Positions 1-6,282 of a stretch of DNA of 8,314 nucleotides are shown one piece after another. Position 1 is the stretch's first letter. Each line of letters begins with the position of its first letter. Origin of the DNA: an uncultured Ruminococcus sp. (GTDB taxonomy: Bacteria > Bacillota > Clostridia > Oscillospirales > Ruminococcaceae); assembly GCA_946544695.1 (NCBI GenBank), contig CAMNMO010000113.1:1-8314 (forward strand), written 5' to 3'. Both the position numbers and the translations under genes were made by a program. Under the pieces are notes generated by a model. The model did not search any database, was not told the origin of the DNA, and saw only the letters and a list, made by a program, of their open reading frames with translations.

Positions 1-579
1 CAGCTGTGAAAGGCAGGTCGCCATCTTGCCGCTGCCAGGTCCCGGGGCGGTGATAACTACCAGCTTTCTCGAAGTCTCGATATAGTCGTTCTTGCCATAG
101 CCCTCATCGCTCATTATCAGCTTCAGGTTAGCGGGATATCCCTCTATCGCATAGTGGTGGTACACCTTGATGCCCAGTGCCTCCAGTCTCTTCTGGAATG
201 CCACCGCCGAACGCTGACCCTCGTATCTTGTCAGCACGACCGAGCTAACATACAGCCCTATCTTAGTGAATACGTTATAAAGGCGTATAACGTCCACATC
301 GTAGGTTATGCCCAGGTCGCCCCTTATCTTGTTCTTTTCGATATCGCTTGCATTGATGACTATAACTATCTCAGCCTCGTCCTTCAGCTGAAGAAGCATC
401 TGCAATTTACTGTCAGGCTTGAATCCAGGCAGCACTCTCGAAGCGTGGAAATCATCATAGAGCTTTCCGCCGAACTCCAGATACAGCTTGTCACCGAAGC
501 TCGCTATCCTCTCACGGATACGCTCAGACTGCATTTTCAAATATTTGTCATTATCGAAACCGATCTTATTACTGCTCAT
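1..579 (-). CDS. DUF1846 family protein, N-terminal part (cut by left edge)
   Basis: The first 193 codons of a minus-strand gene run off position 1 with no stop. The family (DUF1846, PF08903) is about 500 residues long, so roughly 40% is visible. Recognition rests on family-typical blocks: FGGKLYDD near residues 36-43, LPGFKPDSK at 50-58, a GYGKNDYIE block at 160-168, and the following TAPGPGSGKMATC stretch at 177-189, which contains a P-loop-like GPGSGK (180-185). The ATG at 577-579 is preceded by an AAGGAA ribosome site (587-592) with 7 nt spacing. Crystal structures of family members exist, but to my knowledge no biochemical role is settled. I therefore give no function beyond a probable cytoplasmic, possibly nucleotide-binding protein. 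No signal peptide or membrane segment is seen. It is the next gene after the kinase/CYTH gene, but has its own promoter about 120 nt upstream. Confidence 0.88.
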   Translation of the reverse strand, partial: MSSNKIGFDNDKYLKMQSERIRERIASFGDKLYLEFGGKLYDDFHASRVLPGFKPDSKLQMLLQLKDEAEIVIVINASDIEKNKIRGDLGITYDVDVIRLYNVFTKIGLYVSSVVLTRYEGQRSAVAFQKRLEALGIKVYHHYAIEGYPANLKLIMSDEGYGKNDYIETSRKLVVITAPGPGSGKMATCLSQL

Positions 580-698
580 AAAACATTTCCTTTTCTATGG
601 ATCTTTCGTAAACGTCCCGTTCTGCACACCCGACAGCTGCCGCCGCCGTGCACACAGACCTATATCCCATTTAAAATAAAACTATTTAACACCCATCT

Positions 699-727
699 AT
701 TATATCACTTAACTGCCGATTTGTCAA
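699..727 (-). promoter_or_regulatory. Consensus sigma-A promoter for the DUF1846 gene
   Basis: On the minus strand there is a perfect -35 TTGACA (722-727), a 17-nt spacer and a perfect -10 TATAAT (699-704). The -10 is preceded by TGA, giving an extended -10 TGnTATAAT. Transcription should start near 692. That leaves a leader of about 110 nt before the ATG at 579, which includes a GC-rich stretch around 620-655 with no motif I recognise. Every hexamer base matches the housekeeping consensus, so strong constitutive expression is expected. Confidence 0.88.
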
Positions 728-836
728 CAAATTCCCGCACAAAAAACCGCAGAAAACAGACATGCCGCCCTGTCATGCCACACCGCATTATCAATAAATA
801 TAACACTGACCGTCCGCTGTTTTTTGCAAAAGTTCA

Positions 837-863
837 GCACACCTGCGAATGTCACAGGTGTGC
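837..863 (-). terminator. Possible terminator hairpin after the kinase/CYTH gene
   Basis: A perfect 9-bp stem (GCACACCTG at 837-845 pairing with CAGGTGTGC at 855-863, 9-nt loop) sits 6 nt beyond the stop codon at 870-872. On the minus strand it is followed by only a weak, interrupted U tract (TGAACTTTT). Position and stem favour a terminator, while the poor U tract keeps confidence moderate. Confidence 0.55.
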
Positions 864-869
864 CGTTAT

Positions 870-1961
870 TTACTTTATCTTCGCAAGTGCTGCATTTTTG
901 TACGACGGGTCATCGGTGACTTCCTTTATCACCTTTATATAATCGGGGAAGGTTATCTCAGCGTTCTCATCACTGAGTTCTATCTCAGCTATTGCCTTAT
1001 CCTGCCAGAAAGGGTACACATCTATCTCATAATAATAGTTGTTCTGTGAAAGACAGTACCTGGTCTTGCGTATCTGACGCCTTGTGGTATCCGCATCAAG
1101 CAGAAGCGAGAGATATTCCTCCTGAGTCAGCCGCCTTTCCAGTTCCACACGCTTCATGTCGGTAAGGGTCTTTTTCCTTGTCAGATAATACACAAAGCTG
1201 CCGCCGCTCCCACGCTGGCGCACCCTTACCTCATTGCCGTCATCCGACCTGAGATAAGTCTGTATTATCTCCACCCTCGAACAGTTGGGCAGCGCTTCAA
1301 GCATGGCTGTATCGGGGTATTCTATCAGGAATTTGCGCTCTATCTCCAGCGGTTCGGGTTCACCGAGAAATGCTGCTATCTCCGCTATAAGACGCTGCAT
1401 CTTGCCCTCAAAATCTGTAGAATTGTCTATTACCCTCAGATGCGGGTGTCCTGTCCATGCAGAGATTATACGCTTATCTATCGCCCTTGCCTGTGCGGGA
1501 GTTTCCGTGCGTGCCTGATTGTTTGCAAGGGTATAGAAGCTTTCAGCGCCCTCAGCGGCAGTGACCAGATGGAACACAGCGTCGTAATTGTCACGCAGCT
1601 GAACTTCGTCCATACCCAGATAGTCCATCACCTCCGCAAACTCCTCCTTAGACATATATGCCTTGTTGTCCAGTGCGCCCCTGTCGTAGACAATGATGCA
1701 TTTTTCACCCTCCATCTTCTGTGCCGCCCGCATGAATGTTTTTTCCTTAGACAGCTGAAGATCGAACAGGCACTTCTGGAACTCGGTGTTGCTGACACAG
1801 TTTGCGGGTGTGATACCGCCGTTTATAAGCTCACTGGCGGTCTCCGCCACGAACAGCACTGTATAACCGAGCTTGTTCATTTCCTTCATTATGCGGCTCA
1901 TTGCGGTGGATTTTCCTCCGCAGGGTCCGCCTGTGATAACAATGGTCCTTATGTCTTTCAT
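870..1961 (-). CDS. P-loop kinase/ATPase fused to CYTH triphosphate tunnel domain
   Basis: This 363-residue cytoplasmic protein has two domains. Residues about 5-195 form a P-loop NTPase of the AAA_28/kinase-like type. It has a Walker A GGPCGGKS (11-18) and a Walker B-like CIIVYDRG (88-95, D93). Residues about 205-360 form a CYTH (triphosphate tunnel metalloenzyme) domain. The CYTH domain opens with the signature ExExK (E206, E208, K210) and keeps basic strand residues (R246, R248, K263, K264) and acidic pairs E273/E275, E312/D314 and E326/E328 that would line the tunnel and bind metal. CYTH enzymes act on triphosphates such as PPPi or nucleoside triphosphates, and a kinase-like/CYTH fusion is also known in plant TTM1/2 proteins. 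The substrate here cannot be read from sequence. The ATG at 1961 has a GGGGGAGGT ribosome site 7 nt upstream and its own promoter. It lies 72 nt downstream of dpaB on the same strand with no terminator between. Confidence 0.88.
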   Translation of the reverse strand: MKDIRTIVITGGPCGGKSTAMSRIMKEMNKLGYTVLFVAETASELINGGITPANCVSNTEFQKCLFDLQLSKEKTFMRAAQKMEGEKCIIVYDRGALDNKAYMSKEEFAEVMDYLGMDEVQLRDNYDAVFHLVTAAEGAESFYTLANNQARTETPAQARAIDKRIISAWTGHPHLRVIDNSTDFEGKMQRLIAEIAAFLGEPEPLEIERKFLIEYPDTAMLEALPNCSRVEIIQTYLRSDDGNEVRVRQRGSGGSFVYYLTRKKTLTDMKRVELERRLTQEEYLSLLLDADTTRRQIRKTRYCLSQNNYYYEIDVYPFWQDKAIAEIELSDENAEITFPDYIKVIKEVTDDPSYKNAALAKIK

Positions 1962-1996
1962 TCGACCGACCTCCCCCTGAAATCTTTTATACTTTA

Positions 1997-2025
1997 ATTA
2001 TAATACAGGTCGTCGATAAAGTCAA
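1997..2025 (-). promoter_or_regulatory. Sigma-A promoter for the kinase/CYTH gene
   Basis: On the minus strand the -35 is TTGACT (2020-2025, 5 of 6) and the -10 is a perfect TATAAT (1997-2002), with a 17-nt spacer. The predicted start is near 1990, giving a short leader of about 29 nt that contains the ribosome site. The promoter lies wholly in the 72-nt gap after dpaB, so the gene can be expressed independently of the dpa operon. Confidence 0.85.
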
Positions 2026-2033
2026 CAGTCATT

Positions 2034-2633
2034 TCAGGTCCTGATAAGCGGCTGTATCTGCACACCGTCAAGTGCGGCAGCGATAGTTTCGGGGATAAGC
2101 CCGAAATCTGCCACAGCCGATGAAGGCTTTGTTATATGGTCGTCCTGCGAATAGGGCACAAAATAGTAATGCCTGTAATTCTGCAATATGCCGATGTTCT
2201 TGGCGCAGCCCGCCAGCGCATCATTGGTGGATATGGCTATCACCACAGGTCTTCCGCTGCGCAGGTGGCTTTTCACCGCCATCGTCAGCGGCGTATCGGT
2301 TATGCCAAGTGCCAGCTTTGCGGCTGTATTTGCGGTGCATGGCGCCACCACCATGACGTCGCACAGTTTTTTCGGACCTATCGGTTCAGCGTCCCCGATG
2401 GTAGCTATGACTTTTCTGCCTGTTATCTTTTCAAGCCTTTTGCGGTGGTCTGCCGCTTTACCGAAGCGTGTATCGATTGCTGCCGCATTGAATGACATTA
2501 CGGGCAGCAGTTCAGCACCCATGTCACGCAGGCGTTCTGCTGCCGCAAAGCTTTTCTCAAAGGTGCAGAAGCTTCCCGTAAGACCGTAGCCTATCCTTAC
2601 CCCTGCAAGCCTGTTTTCTGTAAGCAAGATCAA
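2034..2633 (-). CDS. dpaB: Dipicolinate synthase subunit B (SpoVFB/DpaB flavoprotein)
   Basis: DpaB is the flavoprotein-fold subunit of dipicolinate synthase. With DpaA it converts the lysine-pathway intermediate (4S)-4-hydroxy-tetrahydrodipicolinate to dipicolinic acid in the mother cell. DPA is then packed into the spore core with calcium. Family blocks are clear: GYGLTGSFCTF (15-25), DTRFG (54-58), EPIGPKKL (83-90), VVAPCTANTAAKLA (95-108), AISTNDAL (133-140) and VPYSQDD (159-165). The length of 199 residues matches the roughly 200-residue family. The first possible start is TTG at 2631-2633, overlapping the dpaA stop by 4 nt (TTGA). The AGGGG ribosome site is only about 3 nt from it. A second in-frame TTG at 2625-2627 has about 9-nt spacing and may be the true start. 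Order and overlap with dpaA match the operon of spore formers. Confidence 0.95.
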   Translation of the reverse strand: MILLTENRLAGVRIGYGLTGSFCTFEKSFAAAERLRDMGAELLPVMSFNAAAIDTRFGKAADHRKRLEKITGRKVIATIGDAEPIGPKKLCDVMVVAPCTANTAAKLALGITDTPLTMAVKSHLRSGRPVVIAISTNDALAGCAKNIGILQNYRHYYFVPYSQDDHITKPSSAVADFGLIPETIAAALDGVQIQPLIRT

Positions 2634-3427
2634 TTTCCCCTTTCGTTCAGTATCTCCTCGATGGTCTCAGCTATCAGTCTGCCTGCCGCTGCGGGGGCTG
2701 TTTTAGCAGGAAGCGCCAGCGCATGAACAGCCTTTATACCAAGCTTTTTTGCAGCCGCAAAGTCAGTCCCGCCCGGCTTTGATGCCAGGTCTATGACCAG
2801 CACGTTTTTGCCGCAGCATTCAAGCACAGCTTCGGTCAGCAGCATGGCAGGTACCGTATTGATAATGATGTCAAAGCTGCCCGCACGGGCTTTCAGGTCT
2901 TTTATATCAAACCCGTCATACCCCTCGCACCAAGCCTCTGCAAGCGCTTCGGGACGCCTTGCCGCCACTGTGCATTCCGCACCCGCTGCACGAAACAGTC
3001 TTGCGCAGCACTTCGCTGTTCTGCCAAAGCCCAGCAGCAGAACGTGACTGCCGAAAACAGTTTCGGTCGTTTCATTCAGGGCGATCTGCAATGCGCCCTC
3101 AGCTGTCGGTATGCAGTTTTTCAATACCAGGCTTTCACGAGTGAAATAATCCTCGCAGACAAATCCACGGTCACTGAAAAACTTTATCAGTTTATCTGAC
3201 ATTCTTCCGCCCACGACCAGACCGCCTGCCTTTACCTGTGCTGCAAGCTGCGGCGCACCTGTCTCATCCGCCCCAAGACTACCCGTCATGGGAAGCACAA
3301 GCACATCTGCCGAACATGGTATGCTGCCGTTTTCTGCCCTGTACACCTCACCAAGCTTTTCAAGTTCCGTGCACATATATAAGAAACGCAGGTCGCCGCC
3401 CGCACATAAAAACACTCTCTTATTCAC
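2630..3427 (-). CDS. dpaA: Dipicolinate synthase subunit A (SpoVFA/DpaA)
   Basis: DpaA is the NAD(P)-binding, dehydrogenase-like subunit of dipicolinate synthase. The N-terminal domain (about 1-100) leads into the family block TRESLVLKNCIPTAEGA (96-112). A Rossmann domain follows with LLGFGRTA (131-138, GxGxxA). Further conserved blocks are NTVPAML (190-196), DLASKPGGTDF (213-223) and LALPAKTAPAAAG (237-249). At 265 residues it is about 30 shorter than the 297-residue B. subtilis SpoVFA. The difference appears to lie in the N-terminal domain, while the catalytic core looks intact. The GTG start (3425-3427) is supported by a GGGGG ribosome site with about 7-nt spacing. It overlaps dpaB by 4 nt, so the two are translationally coupled. 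A sigma-K-like promoter lies just upstream, which places the operon in late mother-cell expression. Confidence 0.95.
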   Translation of the reverse strand: MNKRVFLCAGGDLRFLYMCTELEKLGEVYRAENGSIPCSADVLVLPMTGSLGADETGAPQLAAQVKAGGLVVGGRMSDKLIKFFSDRGFVCEDYFTRESLVLKNCIPTAEGALQIALNETTETVFGSHVLLLGFGRTAKCCARLFRAAGAECTVAARRPEALAEAWCEGYDGFDIKDLKARAGSFDIIINTVPAMLLTEAVLECCGKNVLVIDLASKPGGTDFAAAKKLGIKAVHALALPAKTAPAAAGRLIAETIEEILNERGN

Positions 3428-3456
3428 TTTGTTGACCCCCTGTCACTGAGATATTT

Positions 3457-3485
3457 TATAGTATGCCGCATGACGCTTTCGGGTG
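3457..3485 (-). promoter_or_regulatory. Putative sigma-K promoter of dpaAB
   Basis: On the minus strand CACC (3482-3485), a 16-nt spacer and CATACTATA (3457-3465) fit the B. subtilis sigma-K consensus mACm-N16/17-CATAnnnTA at every specified base. The predicted start near 3450 gives a leader of about 22 nt that holds the GGGGG ribosome site. The -10 also resembles a sigma-E element (CATACAnT), but no ATA-type -35 sits at the right distance. In B. subtilis and C. difficile the dipicolinate synthase genes belong to the sigma-K regulon, so motif and gene function agree. The assignment is by eye. Confidence 0.72.
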
Positions 3486-3611
3486 AATGCCTGCGCAAAA
3501 AAACTGCAAATATGACTGCTTTTCCGCTTTTCAGATCCGATTTTTATCCGAATGTAAAATATTCGCTTTAAATTTTGTTCATAATCACGAAAAGTTTTTT
3601 TGATAATGCTA

Positions 3612-3640
3612 TTGCTATTTTAGCCGAAATAGTATATAAT
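3612..3640 (+). promoter_or_regulatory. Sigma-A promoter for the EF-G paralogue
   Basis: The -10 is a perfect TATAAT (3635-3640), and TTGCTA (3612-3617, 4 of 6 to consensus) lies 17 nt upstream. A start near 3647 would give a leader of about 90 nt before the TTG start at 3738. It is the best housekeeping promoter in the region. Confidence 0.65.
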
Positions 3641-3737
3641 TACATTATGCGATTGTGAGTTTTTGTGTATATTCACCATCACAAAATTCCGCATGAAAAA
3701 TATAAAGACGAAAAGTCACAGATAGGAGCGAATCACA

Positions 3738-5819
3738 TTGAAAAAGTTTGACAGTACAAAGATCAAAAATATTGCCATTGCAGGTCACGCAGGTTCAGGT
3801 AAGACCTCACTGACAGAGGCTTTGTTATATAAGAGCGGAACTGTTGACAGACTGGGCAAGGTGCTTGACGGCACAACAGTATCTGACTTTACTGCCGATG
3901 AGATAAAGAGAAAATGTTCTGTATATACATCTCTTTCCGCAATGGAAACAGGTGACCTTAAAGTCAACCTGCTTGACACCCCCGGTCTGTTCGATTATGA
4001 GAGCGGTATGGTGGAGGGCATTTATGCCAGCGGCTGCGTTATGATAACAGTATCCGCAAAATCGGGCGTAAAGGTCGGCACACACAAGGCTTATGAATGC
4101 GCTAAGAAGTTCAACAAGCCCACCATGTTCGTAGTCACCAAGATAGATGATGAGAATGCTAACTTCAACAATGTTTTCACACAGCTGAAGGCAGAGTTCG
4201 GTCCCACTGTTTGCCCCGTTGTTGTTCCTGTCATCGCTGACAGAAAGATAGTTTCATACATAAACCTCATCGAGATGAAGGCTTACAAATATGAAGACGG
4301 CAAGGCTGTTGAGACTGATATGCCTACCGCTGAGGTATCTGAAAAGATGGAATACCGTATCGACGGTCTGATAGAAGCAGTTTCTGAGGCAGTCGCTGAG
4401 ACCGATGAGGAACTGATGGATAAGTTCTTCTCGGGCGAAGCTTTCACCCAGAAGGAACTGATAGACGGTATCCACAAGGGTATGAACGAGGGCGTTATCA
4501 CTCCCGTTACCTGCGTTTCCTCAGCCGATCTTTCAGGCGTTGATATGCTGCTGAAGGAAATCGACCTGCTGCTGCCTCCTCCCTCCGAGAAGGACGCTAT
4601 GGTTGGCGAGACCGCTGACGGCGGCACATTAGAGGTAGAGTGCAAGGACAGCGATCCTCTTGCTGCATTCGTATTCAAGACCGTTGCCGATCCTTTCGTC
4701 GGCAAGATGTCATTCATAAAGGTGTTCGCAGGCACATTGAAGTCCAACATGGAAGTTGTCAATGCTACCACAGGAAACACCGAAAAGGTCGGCAAGCTGA
4801 TGAGTCTGCTGGGCAAGAAGCAGATCGAAGTCACCGAAGCAGGCGCAGGCGATATCGTTGTTGCCAGCAAGATGAACGTCAACACAAATGACACCATCTG
4901 CGACAGTTCAAGAGTTGTAAAGTTCCCTGCTATCGAGTTCCCCAAGCCTTGCTACAAGATGGCTGTTAAGGCTACCAAGCAGGGCGACGAAAGCAAGATC
5001 TCAGCAGCTATAAGCAGACTGCTGGAAGAAGACCTGACTCTCAGCTACGAACTGGATCCTTCTACCAACGAGATGATACTGTCCACTCTGGGCGGACTGC
5101 ACCTTGATTCGGTACAGGGCAGACTGAAAAACGACTTCGGTGTTGACATGAAGGTTGTACCACCCAAGATTAGCTACCGTGAGACTATCCGCAAGAAGGT
5201 CAAGGTACAGGGCAGACACAAGAAACAGTCGGGCGGTCACGGTCAGTTCGGCGATGTATGGATAGAGTTCGAGCCCTGCGTATCCGATGAACTGATATTC
5301 GAGGAGAAGGTATTCGGCGGTGCTGTACCCAAGAACTTCTTCCCCGCAGTTGAAAAGGGCTTGCAGGAGAGCGTCAAGAAGGGCGTGCTGGCAGGCTTCC
5401 CTGTTGTGGGACTGAAGGCTATACTGGTCGATGGTTCCTACCACCCTGTTGACTCGTCTGAAATGGCATTCAAGATGGCTGCTTCCATCGCTTATAAGGA
5501 AGGTCTGCGTCAGGCAGAACCCATTCTGCTTGAACCGATCGGTGCGCTGAACGTTATCGTTCCCGATGACAACACAGGTGACATGATGGGCGAGCTGAAC
5601 AAGCGCCGTGGCAGAGTTCTCGGCATGAACCCCACCGAAAAGCACGGTCTGACCGAAATAGTTGCAGAAGTTCCTATGGCTGAGATGCAGGACTTCACCC
5701 TGACCCTGAGACAGATGACCCAGGGCAGAGGTTCATTCACATTCGAGAAGGTAAGATACGAGCCGCTGCCTGCTAACCTGGTAGCTGACGTTATCGCCAA
5801 GAATGCAGTGACAGACTGA
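3738..5819 (+). CDS. fusA2: EF-G-like translation GTPase, paralogue type (EF-G2/FusA2)
   Basis: This 693-residue protein has the full EF-G layout. Domain I is the G domain, about 8-285, with P-loop GHAGSGKT (16-23), DTPG (80-83), TKID (134-137) and SSA (261-263). Domain II is about 303-395 and domain III about 403-480. Domain IV has GRHKKQSGGHGQFGD (492-506) and the tip loop VDGSYHPVDSSEMAF (564-578). Domain V is about 601-690. It should bind GTP and the ribosomal factor site. It is unlikely to be the housekeeping EF-G. The P-loop HVDHGKTT is replaced by HAGSGKTS, switch I RGITI by RKCSV, and switch II DTPGHVDF by DTPGLFDY, losing the catalytic His. No str-operon genes (rpsL, rpsG, tuf) flank it. 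These changes fit the EF-G-II paralogue group, whose role is poorly defined. The start is TTG at 3738-3740 with AGGAG at 3724-3728, spacing 9 nt. It stands alone between its own promoter and terminator. Confidence 0.93.
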   Translation: MKKFDSTKIKNIAIAGHAGSGKTSLTEALLYKSGTVDRLGKVLDGTTVSDFTADEIKRKCSVYTSLSAMETGDLKVNLLDTPGLFDYESGMVEGIYASGCVMITVSAKSGVKVGTHKAYECAKKFNKPTMFVVTKIDDENANFNNVFTQLKAEFGPTVCPVVVPVIADRKIVSYINLIEMKAYKYEDGKAVETDMPTAEVSEKMEYRIDGLIEAVSEAVAETDEELMDKFFSGEAFTQKELIDGIHKGMNEGVITPVTCVSSADLSGVDMLLKEIDLLLPPPSEKDAMVGETADGGTLEVECKDSDPLAAFVFKTVADPFVGKMSFIKVFAGTLKSNMEVVNATTGNTEKVGKLMSLLGKKQIEVTEAGAGDIVVASKMNVNTNDTICDSSRVVKFPAIEFPKPCYKMAVKATKQGDESKISAAISRLLEEDLTLSYELDPSTNEMILSTLGGLHLDSVQGRLKNDFGVDMKVVPPKISYRETIRKKVKVQGRHKKQSGGHGQFGDVWIEFEPCVSDELIFEEKVFGGAVPKNFFPAVEKGLQESVKKGVLAGFPVVGLKAILVDGSYHPVDSSEMAFKMAASIAYKEGLRQAEPILLEPIGALNVIVPDDNTGDMMGELNKRRGRVLGMNPTEKHGLTEIVAEVPMAEMQDFTLTLRQMTQGRGSFTFEKVRYEPLPANLVADVIAKNAVTD

Positions 5820-5842
5820 TAACAACAACTTATGATAATGAC

Positions 5843-5869
5843 AAAGCCCCCGCAGCTGCGAGGGCTTTT
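5843..5869 (+). terminator. Rho-independent terminator of the EF-G paralogue
   Basis: AAAGCCC (5843-5849) pairs with GGGCTTT (5862-5868). An inner CGC/GCG stem closes an AGCT loop (5851-5860), with a single C/A mismatch between the two stems. A run of four T (5866-5869) ends the hairpin, which lies 23 nt after the stop codon. Confidence 0.85.
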
Positions 5870-5897
5870 GTTATTGCTTTCATTCCGTAATATGGAC

Positions 5898-5934
5898 AAA
5901 AAAATATCCGCCCTCTGTGCGTTGAGGGCGGATA
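5898..5934 (-). terminator. Rho-independent terminator of the ferredoxin gene
   Basis: A perfect 11-bp stem (5905-5915 with 5924-5934, sequence TATCCGCCCTC on the plus strand) closes an 8-nt loop. On the minus strand it is followed at once by seven U (5898-5904). It lies 15 nt beyond the ferredoxin stop and faces the EF-G terminator, so the two converging units are well insulated. Confidence 0.92.
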
Positions 5935-5949
5935 CTTCATTTCAAAAAA

Positions 5950-6120
5950 TTACTCAGCCTGAGGAGCGCCAACAGGACATGTACCTGCACAAGCACCGCA
6001 ATCCAGACATGCAGAAGCGTCGATAACGCACTTGCCGTCAGCCTCAGAAATTGCACCTACGGGGCACTCAGCCATGCAAGCACCGCAGCCGATGCACTCA
6101 TCATTGATAGTATAAGCCAT
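5950..6120 (-). CDS. 2[4Fe-4S] ferredoxin, clostridial type
   Basis: This is a 56-residue cytoplasmic electron carrier. Two complete cluster motifs are present: C9-x2-C12-x2-C15-x3-C19-P and C38-x2-C41-x2-C44-x3-C48-P, the classic arrangement of clostridial 8Fe-8S ferredoxins of about 55 residues. An extra Cys31 lies between them. Such proteins carry low-potential electrons between pyruvate or other 2-oxoacid:ferredoxin oxidoreductases, hydrogenase and Rnf-type complexes. The ATG (6118-6120) is preceded by a perfect AAGGAGGT ribosome site at 8-nt spacing, and the stop is TAA (5950-5952). With its own promoter and strong terminator it is a single-gene unit, probably highly expressed. The paaK-ACT operon upstream may use the same electron pool, but nothing in the sequence ties this ferredoxin to one partner. 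Confidence 0.97.
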   Translation of the reverse strand: MAYTINDECIGCGACMAECPVGAISEADGKCVIDASACLDCGACAGTCPVGAPQAE

Positions 6121-6188
6121 AGTAATATACCTCCTTGAGAATCTTACATCAGAGTATATCGGACGTTCCCGCCCGTTCCTCTTACAAT

Positions 6189-6219
6189 ATTATAATATCA
6201 CATTTTCACAAATAGTCAA
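6189..6219 (-). promoter_or_regulatory. Sigma-A promoter of the ferredoxin gene
   Basis: The minus-strand -35 is TTGACT (6214-6219). Two overlapping -10 choices exist: TATTAT (6192-6197) at 16-nt spacing, or a perfect TATAAT (6189-6194) at 19-nt spacing. The leader is then about 60-65 nt. The spacer holds a direct repeat TGTGA-AAA-TGTGA of unknown meaning. Confidence 0.75.
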
Positions 6220-6257
6220 GGGGTTTTATGAAAATTTAATGAAATATTAATAAACGA

Positions 6258-6271
6258 TTAGTTAAGACTAA
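6258..6271. promoter_or_regulatory. Operator-like inverted repeat 1 (TTAGT-N4-ACTAA)
   Basis: TTAGT and ACTAA arms are separated by 4 nt. The same half-sites with the same spacing recur in repeat 2, with centres 26 bp apart. It lies about 38 bp upstream of the ferredoxin -35. This looks like a dimeric repressor or activator site. I do not recognise the regulator. Confidence 0.55.
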
Positions 6272-6282
6272 CCAATTCAATA

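Larger units (their letters stand above)
3428..3737. other. Divergent intergenic region between dpaA and the EF-G paralogue
   Basis: This AT-rich 310-nt stretch carries the promoters of both flanking genes, given as separate entries: a sporulation-type promoter close to dpaA and a sigma-A promoter close to the EF-G gene. Between them (about 3490-3610) I see only A/T runs and no coding region, RNA gene or convincing hairpin. The EF-G leader (about 3647-3737) contains a TTGTGA...TCACAA pair with a 27-nt loop. That is too loose to call a structure. Confidence 0.6.

Noticed and set aside
154..942. A 262-codon open frame on the plus strand
   Set aside because: It lies antisense to the DUF1846 and kinase/CYTH genes and runs across their promoter and terminator region. 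It has no ribosome site, and its protein looks like no known family.
3465..3485. Sigma-E promoter for dpaAB
   Set aside because: The -10 CATACTAT is compatible with sigma-E, but the bases 14-15 nt upstream are GC-rich (CACCCG) and lack the ATA-type -35 element. The sigma-K reading fits better.
3653..3695. A hairpin or riboswitch in the EF-G paralogue leader
   Set aside because: Only a 6-bp TTGTGA/TCACAA pairing with a 27-nt loop is visible. No known riboswitch core or anti-terminator can be drawn.
4283..4945. A 220-codon minus-strand open frame inside the EF-G paralogue, plus others at 5001-5645 and 5510-5899
   Set aside because: All are antisense shadows of a strongly conserved coding sequence, with biased, low-complexity translations and no ribosome sites.
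6198..6213. TGTGA-AAA-TGTGA in the ferredoxin promoter spacer as a Crp/Fnr or Rex site
   Set aside because: It is a direct repeat rather than an inverted repeat, and it lacks the TTCACAA or ATCAA second half needed for those regulators.
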